The notes beneath the pieces were generated by a model. That model made no database searches. It was not told where the DNA came from and saw only the letters and a program-made list of their open reading frames with translations. DNA of 64,000 bases, taken from NCBI GenBank assembly GCA_017406465.1, contig JAFQYM010000024.1:28388-92387 (forward strand). Direction: 5' to 3'. The translations under genes were made by a program, and so were the position numbers. Position 1 is the stretch's first letter, and every line of letters begins with the position of its first letter. This DNA is from Kiritimatiellia bacterium (GTDB lineage Bacteria > Verrucomicrobiota > Kiritimatiellia > RFP12 > UBA1067). Of the stretch, positions 42,271 to 50,854 are shown one piece after another.

Positions 42271-42340
42271 GCGACCCCAACCGACCCCAACCGACCCCAA
42301 CCGACTCTACTTGACTCTATGCGACTCTAATCGACCCTAT
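42271..42340. repeat. Seven-unit decamer array next to the 5S fragment
   Basis: Seven perfect-register 10-bp units of the form NNGACYCYAN: three copies of (C/G)CGACCCCAA, then four diverged GACTCTA-type units. The minus strand has runs of GGGG spaced by TCGGTT, so a two- to three-tetrad G-quadruplex is conceivable. Confidence 0.75.
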
Positions 42341-42882
42341 AATTTTCTGCTCATCCCGAAACTCCAACTGCCGCTTCAACCATTTCTCAGCCGCGGCACT
42401 TTTGCCGCGCCTTTTATCTTTTCTCACTCGCCCGCTTTTCAACCACAATAAAGTGGTGGCTCGGCAAATGTGCCGCGCACGGAGAGGGCGAGACGCCCGC
42501 CCAAGGCGGAAAACCGAGCGCATATCCCCCGAGCGATAGCGAGTCGCGAAGCGATGCTCTGGCAGGGGTGCAGTTTGTCGCCAAGGGAACTTGAGCGAAA
42601 AGCGCCGCGCTCGGTTTGGGCAACGCAGTTGCCCGCGTCTTGCCCGATCCGTTGGATCGCCCGCGAATCACGCGAAGCAAATCGGACGGACGCACCCCGC
42701 GCGTCAATCGGACGGACTCGCCCGCTTTTTATCGGACAAACTTCGCTCGCGCTCTCGCGCGTCAATCGGACGGACTCACATTCGGAATCCCCTCGCCCGC
42801 TTTCCCACGGACGGATTTCGCCCGCATTAGGAAGGCCGACGCCGATTCAACCATTTCCCAACCCCGATATGGACGGAATCAA
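42341..42882. other. Repeat-rich non-coding stretch left of the inverted repeat
   Basis: It contains CCGCTTTTCAACCACAATAA (42432-42451), which recurs at 42959 inside the inverted repeat. Several copies of ATCGGACGGAC (about 42680, 42705, 42765) and CGCCCGCTTT (about 42428, 42720, 42797) also occur. Open frames cross it but none has a plausible start or composition. Probably the decayed outer part of the repeat element. Confidence 0.5.
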
Positions 42883-43137
42883 GTGCCACGCAACCACGAG
42901 CCAACCATCCTTCGGGTCGAATACAAGAACGACAAGATTTCTACTCAACCACCCGCGTCCGCTTTTCAACCACAATAAAGTGTTGGGCGCGTCAGATTCG
43001 CCGCGATGGGGAGCGAGCCAATCAGGTTTTGGGCATGGCCACGCGATAGACACTTCCTCACGCACGGATCCTCAGCGCGGGCGTTGTGAATACGAAGTCG
43101 AAAGTCTGCTGTGGCAATCTACTGTGGCAATCAAGTC
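42883..43137 (+). repeat. 255-bp inverted repeat, left copy
   Basis: Position by position it is the reverse complement of 63746-64000 with four mismatches found by eye and no gaps. It ends 32 bp from the stop of the last mannan-operon gene. The other boundary is not known, because the right copy reaches the window end. Confidence 0.92.
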
Positions 43138-43169
43138 CCTTCGCCCCTCCTTCCGGATGAGCTGCAGGG

Positions 43170-45683
43170 TCAGAACTCCACGTCTGCCACGACAGGGAAA
43201 TGGTCGGACGGATATAGATTCCTTCCGGGACGCGGCGTTGAGACCGTGCGGCAGCTGCGCACCTTCACGCCGGGCGAGACGTAGATGTAGTCTATGCGCG
43301 AGCCAAAATCGCCGCCGGGCGCGTTCCGCTCGGCGCGCGGAAGCGAGAGCGCCTTCGCTGCGGGGCGCTCCCAGTCGCGCCATTTCCACCCGGTGAACGA
43401 GCGCCACGGCCCCATCGGAGGCGTCTTGCTCACCGCCATCGCGTTCCTCAGCAGCTTCGACACCGCTATTGCGGGCGCCTCAGTTTCCTGGCAGTTGTGG
43501 TCGCCTGTGAACACGATAGGCGCCCCCTTGCCGAAGACTTTCATCCTTTCGATGACCAGGAGCATCCCCTTCTCCCTCGCAAGCTCCGACACATGGTCGG
43601 TGTGGGTGTTGGCGAAGCAGAAGGCCTTGCCGGTGGACTTGTCCTTCAGGATCGCGTACGAGCATACGCGCGGACACGCCGCGCCCCATCCCTTTTTGCC
43701 GGGCGTGTCCGGCGTCTCCGAAAGCCAGAACGTGCCCTTGTCGACGGCCGTGAAGCGATTCTTGCGGAATGCTATCGACGCGGACTCGTCGCTTTTGCGG
43801 TCTGCGCCGCGTCCGTCGCCTACGAAGACATAGTCTTTGAACTGCTCCATAAGCCATTCGCGCTGGTCCAGAAGCACCTCCTGGAAGCCGATTACATCCG
43901 GGCCCTGCGCACGGATCACAGCGACAAGATCGTCGCGGCGCTTTGCCCAGTCGTTCTCGCTGCCCCTGTCGTCGTGGGAATTGCGTATGTTGTACGTCAT
44001 CGTCCTCACGACGCCGGCGGGGCGCCGGGAGAAAGTGCCTTCAGGCGCGCAGAGGAAGAGTGTTAGGGCGGAGCATGCCGTCTGCGCCTCTATGTCGAAA
44101 CCATCGGCCGGCGCAACGTCCCAGTCGGGTCCGCAAAGTCCGTCCGCCTTTCGCATGTGCGCGAAGGCGGTGCGGGCGTTGATCTTGAGGTATTCCCTCG
44201 CCCTTGCGCCCTGCGGCAGAGCCGCGAACTCGGCGAGATAGCGCACCGCTATTCCGTTAAACGCCCCGCCGTCGCCCTGGCCGCGTCCTCGCATGACTTC
44301 GCCGCGCGACATGCGGTCCATGAGCCAGTCCGCCGCGAGCGCGGCGTCTTCACGGAATCCCTTTGCGCCTGTCAGCTTTCCAAGCCTCAGCGCGGCGCCT
44401 ATCGCGGTGCCAACGTTGTAGGTGTAGCACGTCCTGTCGACTTTGCCGTCCGCATGCTTTGCGTCGAAGACGCAGCCCGCGGACTTGTCGAAGAGGTTTT
44501 CCCTGCTCCAGGCGTAGATGGAGGATGCGGCTTCCAAGTATTTCCTGTCGCCGGTTATCGAATAGAGCTCGCAGGCGGCGATGACCGCAGGATAGCAGCT
44601 GCAGGCGTGCTTCCCGCCGCGCTCGCTCGACTTCCACCACACGCCGCCGCCGAGAACGCCGTCGCATTGCTTCCCGATTATGAAATCCATCATCTCCCGC
44701 GCATCCTTGAGCAACGCCGGATTCTTGAGGACCGGGTAGGCGTGGCAGTCGGCGATCACCCACCAGAGAAGATCGTCGTTGAACTCGTTGGCACGCCAGT
44801 CGCCGCGCGCCGCCTTGAAGCCGTCGAAGAACATTTCGGCCATGCTCCGGAAATCATTTCGCGGATAACGTACGGCCAGGTCGAGCAACATTTCGTATGC
44901 ATGCGCGGAAAGCCAATAGTCAAGCAGTTCATTCTTGCCCTTATGCTTCACGAACTGCGAGCGGGTGCAGTCCCAATACGCGGTGACAAACGCCTCGGCA
45001 GCGGAAACGACAACGTCTCCAGGTTTTCGCGGCGCATCGGCGTCGAGGATGCCTTTCCATTCGCCACCTAGCGACCACAGTTCTCGTCCGGTTATACGCC
45101 GCCATACGCCAGGCGAATACCGTCCGAGACGTCCGACGGCATTCAGCGAGCGAACCGTGCCGGGATGCTTACGCTCCACATAGTCGAGAAAGTTCGCCGT
45201 CTGCCTATAGCCGCCATCGTAGCGGACGTCCATGCGCGAAAGATCCATTTCGCAACCCTTCTTCTCCGGCTCGAACACGTACCAGCGCACATAGTCGGCG
45301 ATTCCTTCTGTAAGCCACCACGGTATTGATCGGCCCCCGCCGGGGTAGGACTGCACTACATGCATCAGCTCGTGTATTGCGCAGCCCATACCCTCGCTGT
45401 CGCGATTCGCCGAGAACCATTTCCTGTCGAGCGAAATGCTATCGCCTGTCGTGTAAGCCGGCGCTCCAGTTTGCGGCGGGTCGACAAATCCGACTTTCAC
45501 CTTTTCCGACGCACTCCAGTCTTTCGACGGATATTCCGCAATCAATCGCGAATACCACTTCTTGAGAGTCGGCTCGAGTTCGTTCTCCGCCCATTGCGCC
45601 TGTTCGGGCGCGGACGAAGCATCAACCTCAACCACAACCGAAGCTGTTGCCGCCAGGAATACCGGGAGAATGCAAAAGATCAT
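43170..45683 (-). CDS. Trimodular secreted protein: basic-secretory peptidase + GH76 + EEP domain
   Basis: 837 aa with signal peptide IFCILPVFLAATASVVVEV. Residues ~20-215 are a basic secretory protein (BSP) peptidase-like domain with the zinc motif HELMH. Residues ~220-545 are GH76 (endo-alpha-1,6-mannanase), an alpha6/alpha6 barrel with the catalytic Asp pair in NEFNDDLLWWV. Residues ~560-837 are an endonuclease/exonuclease/phosphatase domain: TYNIRNSHDDRG, PDVIGFQEVL, TGDHNCQE and YPSDHFPV, with all metal and catalytic residues (N, E, D-N, D-H). It could clip mannoprotein and mannan backbone and remove phosphate. Last gene of the mannan operon; ATGA overlap with the orphan tail gene. Confidence 0.88.
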   Translation of the reverse strand: MIFCILPVFLAATASVVVEVDASSAPEQAQWAENELEPTLKKWYSRLIAEYPSKDWSASEKVKVGFVDPPQTGAPAYTTGDSISLDRKWFSANRDSEGMGCAIHELMHVVQSYPGGGRSIPWWLTEGIADYVRWYVFEPEKKGCEMDLSRMDVRYDGGYRQTANFLDYVERKHPGTVRSLNAVGRLGRYSPGVWRRITGRELWSLGGEWKGILDADAPRKPGDVVVSAAEAFVTAYWDCTRSQFVKHKGKNELLDYWLSAHAYEMLLDLAVRYPRNDFRSMAEMFFDGFKAARGDWRANEFNDDLLWWVIADCHAYPVLKNPALLKDAREMMDFIIGKQCDGVLGGGVWWKSSERGGKHACSCYPAVIAACELYSITGDRKYLEAASSIYAWSRENLFDKSAGCVFDAKHADGKVDRTCYTYNVGTAIGAALRLGKLTGAKGFREDAALAADWLMDRMSRGEVMRGRGQGDGGAFNGIAVRYLAEFAALPQGARAREYLKINARTAFAHMRKADGLCGPDWDVAPADGFDIEAQTACSALTLFLCAPEGTFSRRPAGVVRTMTYNIRNSHDDRGSENDWAKRRDDLVAVIRAQGPDVIGFQEVLLDQREWLMEQFKDYVFVGDGRGADRKSDESASIAFRKNRFTAVDKGTFWLSETPDTPGKKGWGAACPRVCSYAILKDKSTGKAFCFANTHTDHVSELAREKGMLLVIERMKVFGKGAPIVFTGDHNCQETEAPAIAVSKLLRNAMAVSKTPPMGPWRSFTGWKWRDWERPAAKALSLPRAERNAPGGDFGSRIDYIYVSPGVKVRSCRTVSTPRPGRNLYPSDHFPVVADVEF

Positions 45684-46021
45684 TTCTTTTCATCCTTGCT
45701 CATGGAATAAGGCGCCGCCGCGAGTGTGGTGCCGCGCGTTTTCACCGGCTTGTCGCTCATCTTGAATACGAGCTTCCCGCCCTTCCTGAGTTCCGCCGCC
45801 GAAAGCCAGTTCTCCTTGACGGTCTTGCCGTTCAGGGAGACAGAGGCGACATAGCGCTTCGTCGCGGATTCAGGCGCCTCGATCCGAAGCGCCTTCCCGC
45901 CAGGCAGCCTGACTTCGGCGCGTTCGAGCGCGGGACTCCCTGCCGCGAAGTCTGAGGCCGCCATCGCGGCAAACGCGGTGCAGGCGGCAAATCTCATGAA
46001 TTTCATCTTCATTGTTTTCAT
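45680..46021 (-). CDS. Orphan GH92 C-terminal tail with its own signal peptide
   Basis: 113 aa. A signal peptide (MRFAACTAFAAMAASDFAAG) is joined to the last ~85 residues of the GH92 enzyme encoded at 47401-49650. ERAEVRLPGGKALRIEAPES through KLVFKMSDKPVKTRG is identical apart from one residue at the join, followed by a diverged 15-residue end. DNA is also nearly identical, so the duplication is recent. The start at 46021 has AAAGGA five nt before it. The tail is the C-terminal beta-sandwich of GH92 and lacks the catalytic acids. Function unknown: perhaps a carbohydrate- or partner-binding piece. Confidence 0.75.
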   Translation of the reverse strand: MKTMKMKFMRFAACTAFAAMAASDFAAGSPALERAEVRLPGGKALRIEAPESATKRYVASVSLNGKTVKENWLSAAELRKGGKLVFKMSDKPVKTRGTTLAAAPYSMSKDEKK

Positions 46022-46095
46022 CATTGTCCTTTCGCTCCGTATATCGTCCATACGGCATATCCAAAGTGCAAGCCGGAAAAGCCGCGATGAGTCAT

Positions 46096-47262
46096 CTATT
46101 CGGCCTCCGGCAGCGGATCGCCGACGCGCATTCCGCTCTCCGGATCCCACACCGCAACGCCCACAAGCGAATCGGCGCAGCCGTAGTACAGGTACCACTT
46201 TCCCTTGTACTGGACAAGGCCCTCGGTGAAGACAGTGCCCTCGGCATACTGACCCTTGCGCTCGAAGTCGGCAAGGGGCCGGAAGTACGGTTCGTCAAGA
46301 CGCGCCGCAGGCATGTACGGGTCGCGTCCGTCGAAGAGGACCTGCCCTCCGCAGTAGGTTCCCTGCCCGTACCGCCTGTCCGCCACTTCGCCATGTCCGT
46401 TGCGGCCGTTGTAGAGGACGACTATGCCGTACTTCGTCCTGATCGCCGCCGGCCCGACCTCGACGAGCGTAGAGTCAAAGAAACCGGGCCGCGGCTTGAC
46501 GAGTTCGCGCAGCGAGCCGTCCTGCCTGGTGACGGGGTTCCAGTTGACAAGGTCGTCGCTCGTCGCCGCATGTATCGCCGTCTCGCCCCAGTACATCAGG
46601 TACTTGCCGTTTACCTTTGCGATCACATAGCGCGATGGATCCGCGCTGGACGGTTCGGTGACGATCGCGCCGGACTTGCTTGCGAGCCCGAGGAAGCGTC
46701 CGCCCTGCGCCCTGCCGAAGGCCGGGCCGTGCTTCGTCCAGTGCCGAAGGTCGCGGGACGTGGCGATGCACAGACGGGGGCACTTGCGGTTCCACGACGT
46801 GTAGGTCATGACGTAGAGCCCGTCTTCGGTGACGGAAATGCGCGGATCCTCGCAGCCTCCAGGGCAGTCGAACTCCTCCTGGTCGTCCCCTCCGGGGAAC
46901 AGGACCGGCTTCGGCTCGCGCGCCAGGCGCACGCCGTCCTCAGAGACCGCCAGGCCAATGCGCGACGTCCGGCTGCCGACTCCCTGCGCGGTGTTGTCCT
47001 CGGCGCGGTACAGGACACATATCTTTCCGTCCTTCACCGCAGCGGCGGGGTTGAACGTATCGCTCTCCTCCCACTTGACTAAACGCCTCTGCATCGGGCA
47101 TTCGAACTCCGACTTCGGATTGGGCCTGATGACGGGATTGACTCCGGCGGGACGGACAAAACCGCCGAGCGCCCACTTTGGGAGCGGATTCTCCGCCGCG
47201 CGAACCACCAGCGCCGCCAGGCAAACGCCGGCCAATGCCGCAAACCGATTGATGTTCTCCAT
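46096..47262 (-). CDS. GH130 family mannoside phosphorylase/hydrolase, exported
   Basis: 388 aa. A signal peptide (MENINRFAALAGVCLAALVV) is followed by a five-bladed propeller: DTFNPAAAVKDGKICVLYRA, GGCEDPRISVTEDGLYVMTY, GPAAIRTKYGIVVLYNG and AEGTVFTEGLVQYKGKWYLY. N-P-A-A and E-D-P-R are the family landmarks, with the proton-donor Asp in CEDPR. GH130 enzymes act on beta-mannosides: beta-1,4-mannosyl phosphorylases are cytoplasmic, while exported members include beta-1,2-mannosidases. The signal peptide here favours a hydrolase. SD AAGGAAG lies upstream. Confidence 0.9.
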   Translation of the reverse strand: MENINRFAALAGVCLAALVVRAAENPLPKWALGGFVRPAGVNPVIRPNPKSEFECPMQRRLVKWEESDTFNPAAAVKDGKICVLYRAEDNTAQGVGSRTSRIGLAVSEDGVRLAREPKPVLFPGGDDQEEFDCPGGCEDPRISVTEDGLYVMTYTSWNRKCPRLCIATSRDLRHWTKHGPAFGRAQGGRFLGLASKSGAIVTEPSSADPSRYVIAKVNGKYLMYWGETAIHAATSDDLVNWNPVTRQDGSLRELVKPRPGFFDSTLVEVGPAAIRTKYGIVVLYNGRNGHGEVADRRYGQGTYCGGQVLFDGRDPYMPAARLDEPYFRPLADFERKGQYAEGTVFTEGLVQYKGKWYLYYGCADSLVGVAVWDPESGMRVGDPLPEAE

Positions 47263-47305
47263 GACGTCTTCCTTCCGTGTTTAGCGGTATTCCCGCTGTG
47301 CAGTC

Positions 47306-47398
47306 TCATTCACCCATCTCGAACACGAGCTCGCCGCCATGATGTCGGCGTGCCTGATGACGAATCCCTAGAGCGGCCTGCCGCAACCGCGATTGTAG
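47306..47398 (-). pseudogene. Decayed GH92 C-terminal remnant
   Basis: Directly after the stop of the GH92 gene the minus strand reads YNRGCGRPL-stop-GFVIRHADIM and, after a one-base shift, GGELVFEMGE-stop. This aligns with the C-terminus of the second GH92 (GRPLAGFVLRHKDVAKGG, KLEFEMS). It looks like the original end of the upstream gene, left behind when a different tail was joined. Confidence 0.65.
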
Positions 47399-47400
47399 CT

Positions 47401-49650
47401 TCATTTATGCACCTCCCGACTCATTGAATATGGCGCGGCGGAAGCCTCCGCTCCGCGAGTTTTCACCGGCTTGTCGCTCATCTTGAATACGAGCTTCCCG
47501 CCCTTCCTGAGCTCCGCCGCCGAAAGCCAGTTCTCCTTGACGGTCTTGCCGTTCAGGGAGACAGAGGCGACATAACGCTTCGTCGCGGATTCAGGCGCCT
47601 CGATCCGAAGCGCCTTCCCGCCAGGCAGCCTGACTTCGGCGCGTTCGACCGCCGGCGAGCCGAGCGCATACTGACCCGAGGCGGGGCACACGGGATAGAA
47701 GCCGAGCGCGCTCCAAACGTACCAGGCTGAGGTCTGGCCGTTGTCTTCGTCGCCGCAGTAGCCGTCTGGCGTCGGCGAATAGAGGCGGTCCATCGTTTCG
47801 CGCACCCAATACTGGGTCTTCCACGGTTCGCCCGCCCAGTCGTAGAGATACAGCATGTGCTGGGCCGGCTGGTTCCCGTGCGCGTACTGCCCCATGTCGG
47901 CAAGCAGCATTTCGCGCATTTCGTGGTACATCCCGCGCCTGTCGCTTTCGCATATCGAAGGCGGCCTCGCCAGCACGTCGTCCAGCGTCGCGACGAACGC
48001 CTCGCGCCCGCCCATCGCCTCCATGAGTCCCGCTATGTCATGCACGACGCTCCATGTCCAGTGGAGGGAATTCCCTTCGACGAAGTCGCCGTCACCCCAC
48101 TTGATCGGATTGAAGTCGTCGCGGAACCTTCCGTCGCGCAGCCGTCCGTTGGCGAGGCGGTGGCGCGGATCTATGACGTTGCGCCAGTTTCCGGCATTGC
48201 GCCGGTACTGCGCTGTTTCGGCGTCGCTCTTGCCTATCGCCTTTCCGAAGCGCCAGATGCACCAGTCGTCGTATGCGTATTCAAGCGTGCGCGCGACTGT
48301 GCCGTGGCGCCCGCCCTCGTGAGCTACGTAGCCGAGCTTGTTATAGTCCTCGACTCCCCAGCGCCCAGTCGCTCCCTGGCGCGGATGCTGGTTGTTCGCG
48401 CCGTGGACGAGCGCCTTCCAAAGTTCCTCCGCATTGGCCTTCCCGGACGCGCCAGAAAGCCATGCGTCCGCCACGACGCTCGCGGAGTTGTTCCCTGTCA
48501 TGCAGTCCGACAGCCCCGGGCTCGACCACTCCGGCAGCCATCCGGCTTCCTTCCAGCTGTTTTCCAGCCCCTCGGTCATGAGCGCGTTCACCTCGGGATA
48601 TGCGAAATTCAGAAGCGGGAACAGCGCGCGGAACGTATCCCAGAATCCCGTCCCGACATAGAACGGTCCCTCGAAGACGCCGCCGGGCGTGGGGCTCCGG
48701 TGCACCGCCTTCTTCGTTCTCGCATCAATGTCGTAGTACGCGCGCGGGAAAAGCGACGCGCGGTAGAGCGCCGTGTAGAACATGCGCTTCCTGTCGATGT
48801 CGGGCGTGTCGACCCTGAACCGGCCGAGGACGGAATTCCATGTTTTCGCGGACTCCGCGCGCACTTCGTCGAAGGTCTTCGCGGCGACCTCATGGAGATT
48901 CGCGGCCGCGTGGTCTTCGTCCACGAAACTCGCAGCCATGCGGACGATCATGACGTCGCCACGCTTCACAGGCGCGAAATAGACCCACCTGCGCCCGCCA
49001 TCGCCTTCTGCGGACACGATGTCGCGGTCGAACTCCATGACGAATCTGTTGCCGAAGTCGTCTGCCACATGGCAGCTGTGCTGCTTCGAGATGCCGTATA
49101 TCCTGCGGTTTGCGGCATCGACGCGAACCTCGCCGCCATTGCCCATCGCGTCGACCGCGAAGCCAGGGCGAGAGGTCTCGCCCCAGACGACCCTGAACAC
49201 CGCGGCGCGCTTCGCGGCGGTCGCCTCGAGCCTTATGTCCCAGTCGCCGAGGTACACGCTGTAGAAGTCCGGGCGGATCGTCTCCGATTTGTGGCTGAAG
49301 CAGCTCCTGAGGTCCTTCATGTCATTTTTCCCGTCTCCCGCGAACGGAGTGACTGTGACCTGGCCGAAGTCGTTCATCCACGGGCTCGGCTGGTGGGTCA
49401 GCCTCAGACCGTAGAAGTCCCTTCCCGTGTAGTCGTAGAACCAGCCCTCCTTGTGCCCAGGCTTCGTGACCGGCGCCCACATTGGACCGCCCCATGGACG
49501 GCATATCGCGGGATATACGTTTCCAGACGAAAGCGAGAAGGAATTTATCGTCCCTGTCGTCGCACGAACATAATCGAGAGGCTGCGAGTCGGCATGCGCT
49601 TCTGCGGCAAGGGCAATCGCACCTGCCGCCGCGACCACGGCTATTTTCAT
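47401..49650 (-). CDS. GH92 alpha-mannosidase, exported
   Basis: 749 aa, the usual GH92 length, with signal peptide KIAVVAAAGAIALAAEAHAD. N-terminal beta-sandwich (about 25-270) and alpha6/alpha6 catalytic domain: GTGFWDTFRALFPLLNF, EWSSPGLSDCMTGNNSASVV, YVAHEGG, FVEGNSLHWTWSVVHDI with the catalytic Glu, and YCGDEDNGQTSAWYVWSALG with the two conserved Asp/Glu. These are Ca-dependent inverting exo-alpha-mannosidases (alpha-1,2, 1,3 and others). The last ~85 residues appear replaced by a tail shared with the orphan gene. ATGA overlap with the regulator gene. Confidence 0.93.
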   Translation of the reverse strand: MKIAVVAAAGAIALAAEAHADSQPLDYVRATTGTINSFSLSSGNVYPAICRPWGGPMWAPVTKPGHKEGWFYDYTGRDFYGLRLTHQPSPWMNDFGQVTVTPFAGDGKNDMKDLRSCFSHKSETIRPDFYSVYLGDWDIRLEATAAKRAAVFRVVWGETSRPGFAVDAMGNGGEVRVDAANRRIYGISKQHSCHVADDFGNRFVMEFDRDIVSAEGDGGRRWVYFAPVKRGDVMIVRMAASFVDEDHAAANLHEVAAKTFDEVRAESAKTWNSVLGRFRVDTPDIDRKRMFYTALYRASLFPRAYYDIDARTKKAVHRSPTPGGVFEGPFYVGTGFWDTFRALFPLLNFAYPEVNALMTEGLENSWKEAGWLPEWSSPGLSDCMTGNNSASVVADAWLSGASGKANAEELWKALVHGANNQHPRQGATGRWGVEDYNKLGYVAHEGGRHGTVARTLEYAYDDWCIWRFGKAIGKSDAETAQYRRNAGNWRNVIDPRHRLANGRLRDGRFRDDFNPIKWGDGDFVEGNSLHWTWSVVHDIAGLMEAMGGREAFVATLDDVLARPPSICESDRRGMYHEMREMLLADMGQYAHGNQPAQHMLYLYDWAGEPWKTQYWVRETMDRLYSPTPDGYCGDEDNGQTSAWYVWSALGFYPVCPASGQYALGSPAVERAEVRLPGGKALRIEAPESATKRYVASVSLNGKTVKENWLSAAELRKGGKLVFKMSDKPVKTRGAEASAAPYSMSREVHK

Positions 49651-50828
49651 TTTGTCTTGCTTCTTTCTTTTGGACGCCGCGCATCGTGTCTGCGACGCGG
49701 CGGCGTGGACTGGGTTGTGCTCCGGATGGTCGAGGCGCGCTCGACCAAGGTCGCGTTCATGTATATCGTGGAAGGAGGGAGGGACGGATCGGCCATTCGG
49801 CGCGAGAGGGCTGCAAAGAGCGTCTGCGCGAGGCTCGCACAGGGCTGGCGTATGGTCGTGAGCGGAGGATTCTGAAGGGACGCGAGAGGTATGTCGTCAA
49901 AGCCCGCTACCATCAAGTCTTCCGGCACCCGCATGCCCAGCTTCTCCAGCGCGGCCATGAGCCTTATGGCGAGAAAGTCGTTTCCGCATATTATCGCGTC
50001 GGGGCGGTTACGCTTGCCGAGGATTCTGCTGAGCGCGGCCGTATCCTCCGGCATCGAGTAGATAGCGAAGTCGTGCGCCGCGCATCCTGACATCGAAACG
50101 GCGTACTTCACGCCCTCCATACGGCCGAGGACGCTCAAGGACCAGTTGTCCTCCATCATGAAGGCGATCCGTTTCGCCCCGCTGCGGACGAGGCACTGCC
50201 CGATAAGCCGCCCGGCGTCGAAATTGTCTATGCCGACCAGGTCGTATTCGCTCCTCTCCGGCGTGGGCACTATGTCGTAGTCGAAAAGCGCAACAGGGAT
50301 GCCCGCCTTGTCGAACAGCGAAAGGACCGAGCGGTTCACAGCAGGGCTGTCGCCCGGGAAGTCTATCGGCTGGTAGATGACTCCGGAAACGCCTTTGTCG
50401 ACCAGGTTCCGCACGATGCGAAGGAGTTTCTCCTGCCAGTTCACCGCGCCGTCGGGCAGAACTTCGACCATCTCCACGCCGTATCCGTTTCTCCCGGCTT
50501 CGCGCGCGAACTCCGCTATTATAGTCGGAAGGACGCCTCCCTCCCCTTCGCGAAAGGCGCCGGTTATCATTATCCCGATTTTCCCGCCCATCGTCCTCGC
50601 GCGGCGCGACACGTACATGCCCGAGCCCTGCCGCGCGAAGATGTAACCCTTGACCTTCAGCTCGTCGAGAATGGACCGTATGTGCGTGCGTGAAACGGAA
50701 AAGCGGCGCATGAGGGTCCTCTCGCTCGGAAGCTTCCCGTTTGCGTAGCGTTTTTCCAATATGTTCCTGCGCAGCTCCTCAAATATCGCGCTGCGCTTCG
50801 TTCCACTGTCGTGTTCGGCGAGATTCAT
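49647..50828 (-). CDS. GntR-HTH / LacI-sensor hybrid transcriptional regulator
   Basis: 393 aa from ATG at 50828 (CAGGAG eight nt upstream). Residues ~10-75 are a GntR winged helix (KLPSERTLMRRFSVSRTHIR, GYIFARQGSGMYVSRR). Residues ~80-370 are a periplasmic-binding-protein-like sensor (KIGIMITGAFREG, VGIDNFDAGRLIGQCLVRSG, ICGNDFLAIRLMAALEKLG, VAGFDDIPLASLQNPPLTTI), as in AraR of Bacillus. It should bind a mannose-derived effector and control this operon. Located inside the operon, between CotH and GH92 genes, so it is co-expressed with its likely targets. Confidence 0.9.
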   Translation of the reverse strand: MNLAEHDSGTKRSAIFEELRRNILEKRYANGKLPSERTLMRRFSVSRTHIRSILDELKVKGYIFARQGSGMYVSRRARTMGGKIGIMITGAFREGEGGVLPTIIAEFAREAGRNGYGVEMVEVLPDGAVNWQEKLLRIVRNLVDKGVSGVIYQPIDFPGDSPAVNRSVLSLFDKAGIPVALFDYDIVPTPERSEYDLVGIDNFDAGRLIGQCLVRSGAKRIAFMMEDNWSLSVLGRMEGVKYAVSMSGCAAHDFAIYSMPEDTAALSRILGKRNRPDAIICGNDFLAIRLMAALEKLGMRVPEDLMVAGFDDIPLASLQNPPLTTIRQPCASLAQTLFAALSRRMADPSLPPSTIYMNATLVERASTIRSTTQSTPPRRRHDARRPKERSKTK

Positions 50829-50854
50829 TATATTCACTCCTGCGCTTTACAAAG

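Noticed and set aside
42470..43396. 308-codon plus-strand frame across the left inverted repeat
   Set aside because: It runs through repeats and into the antisense of the EEP domain; no ribosome binding site and no protein-like pattern. The right repeat copy does not keep it as a full gene.
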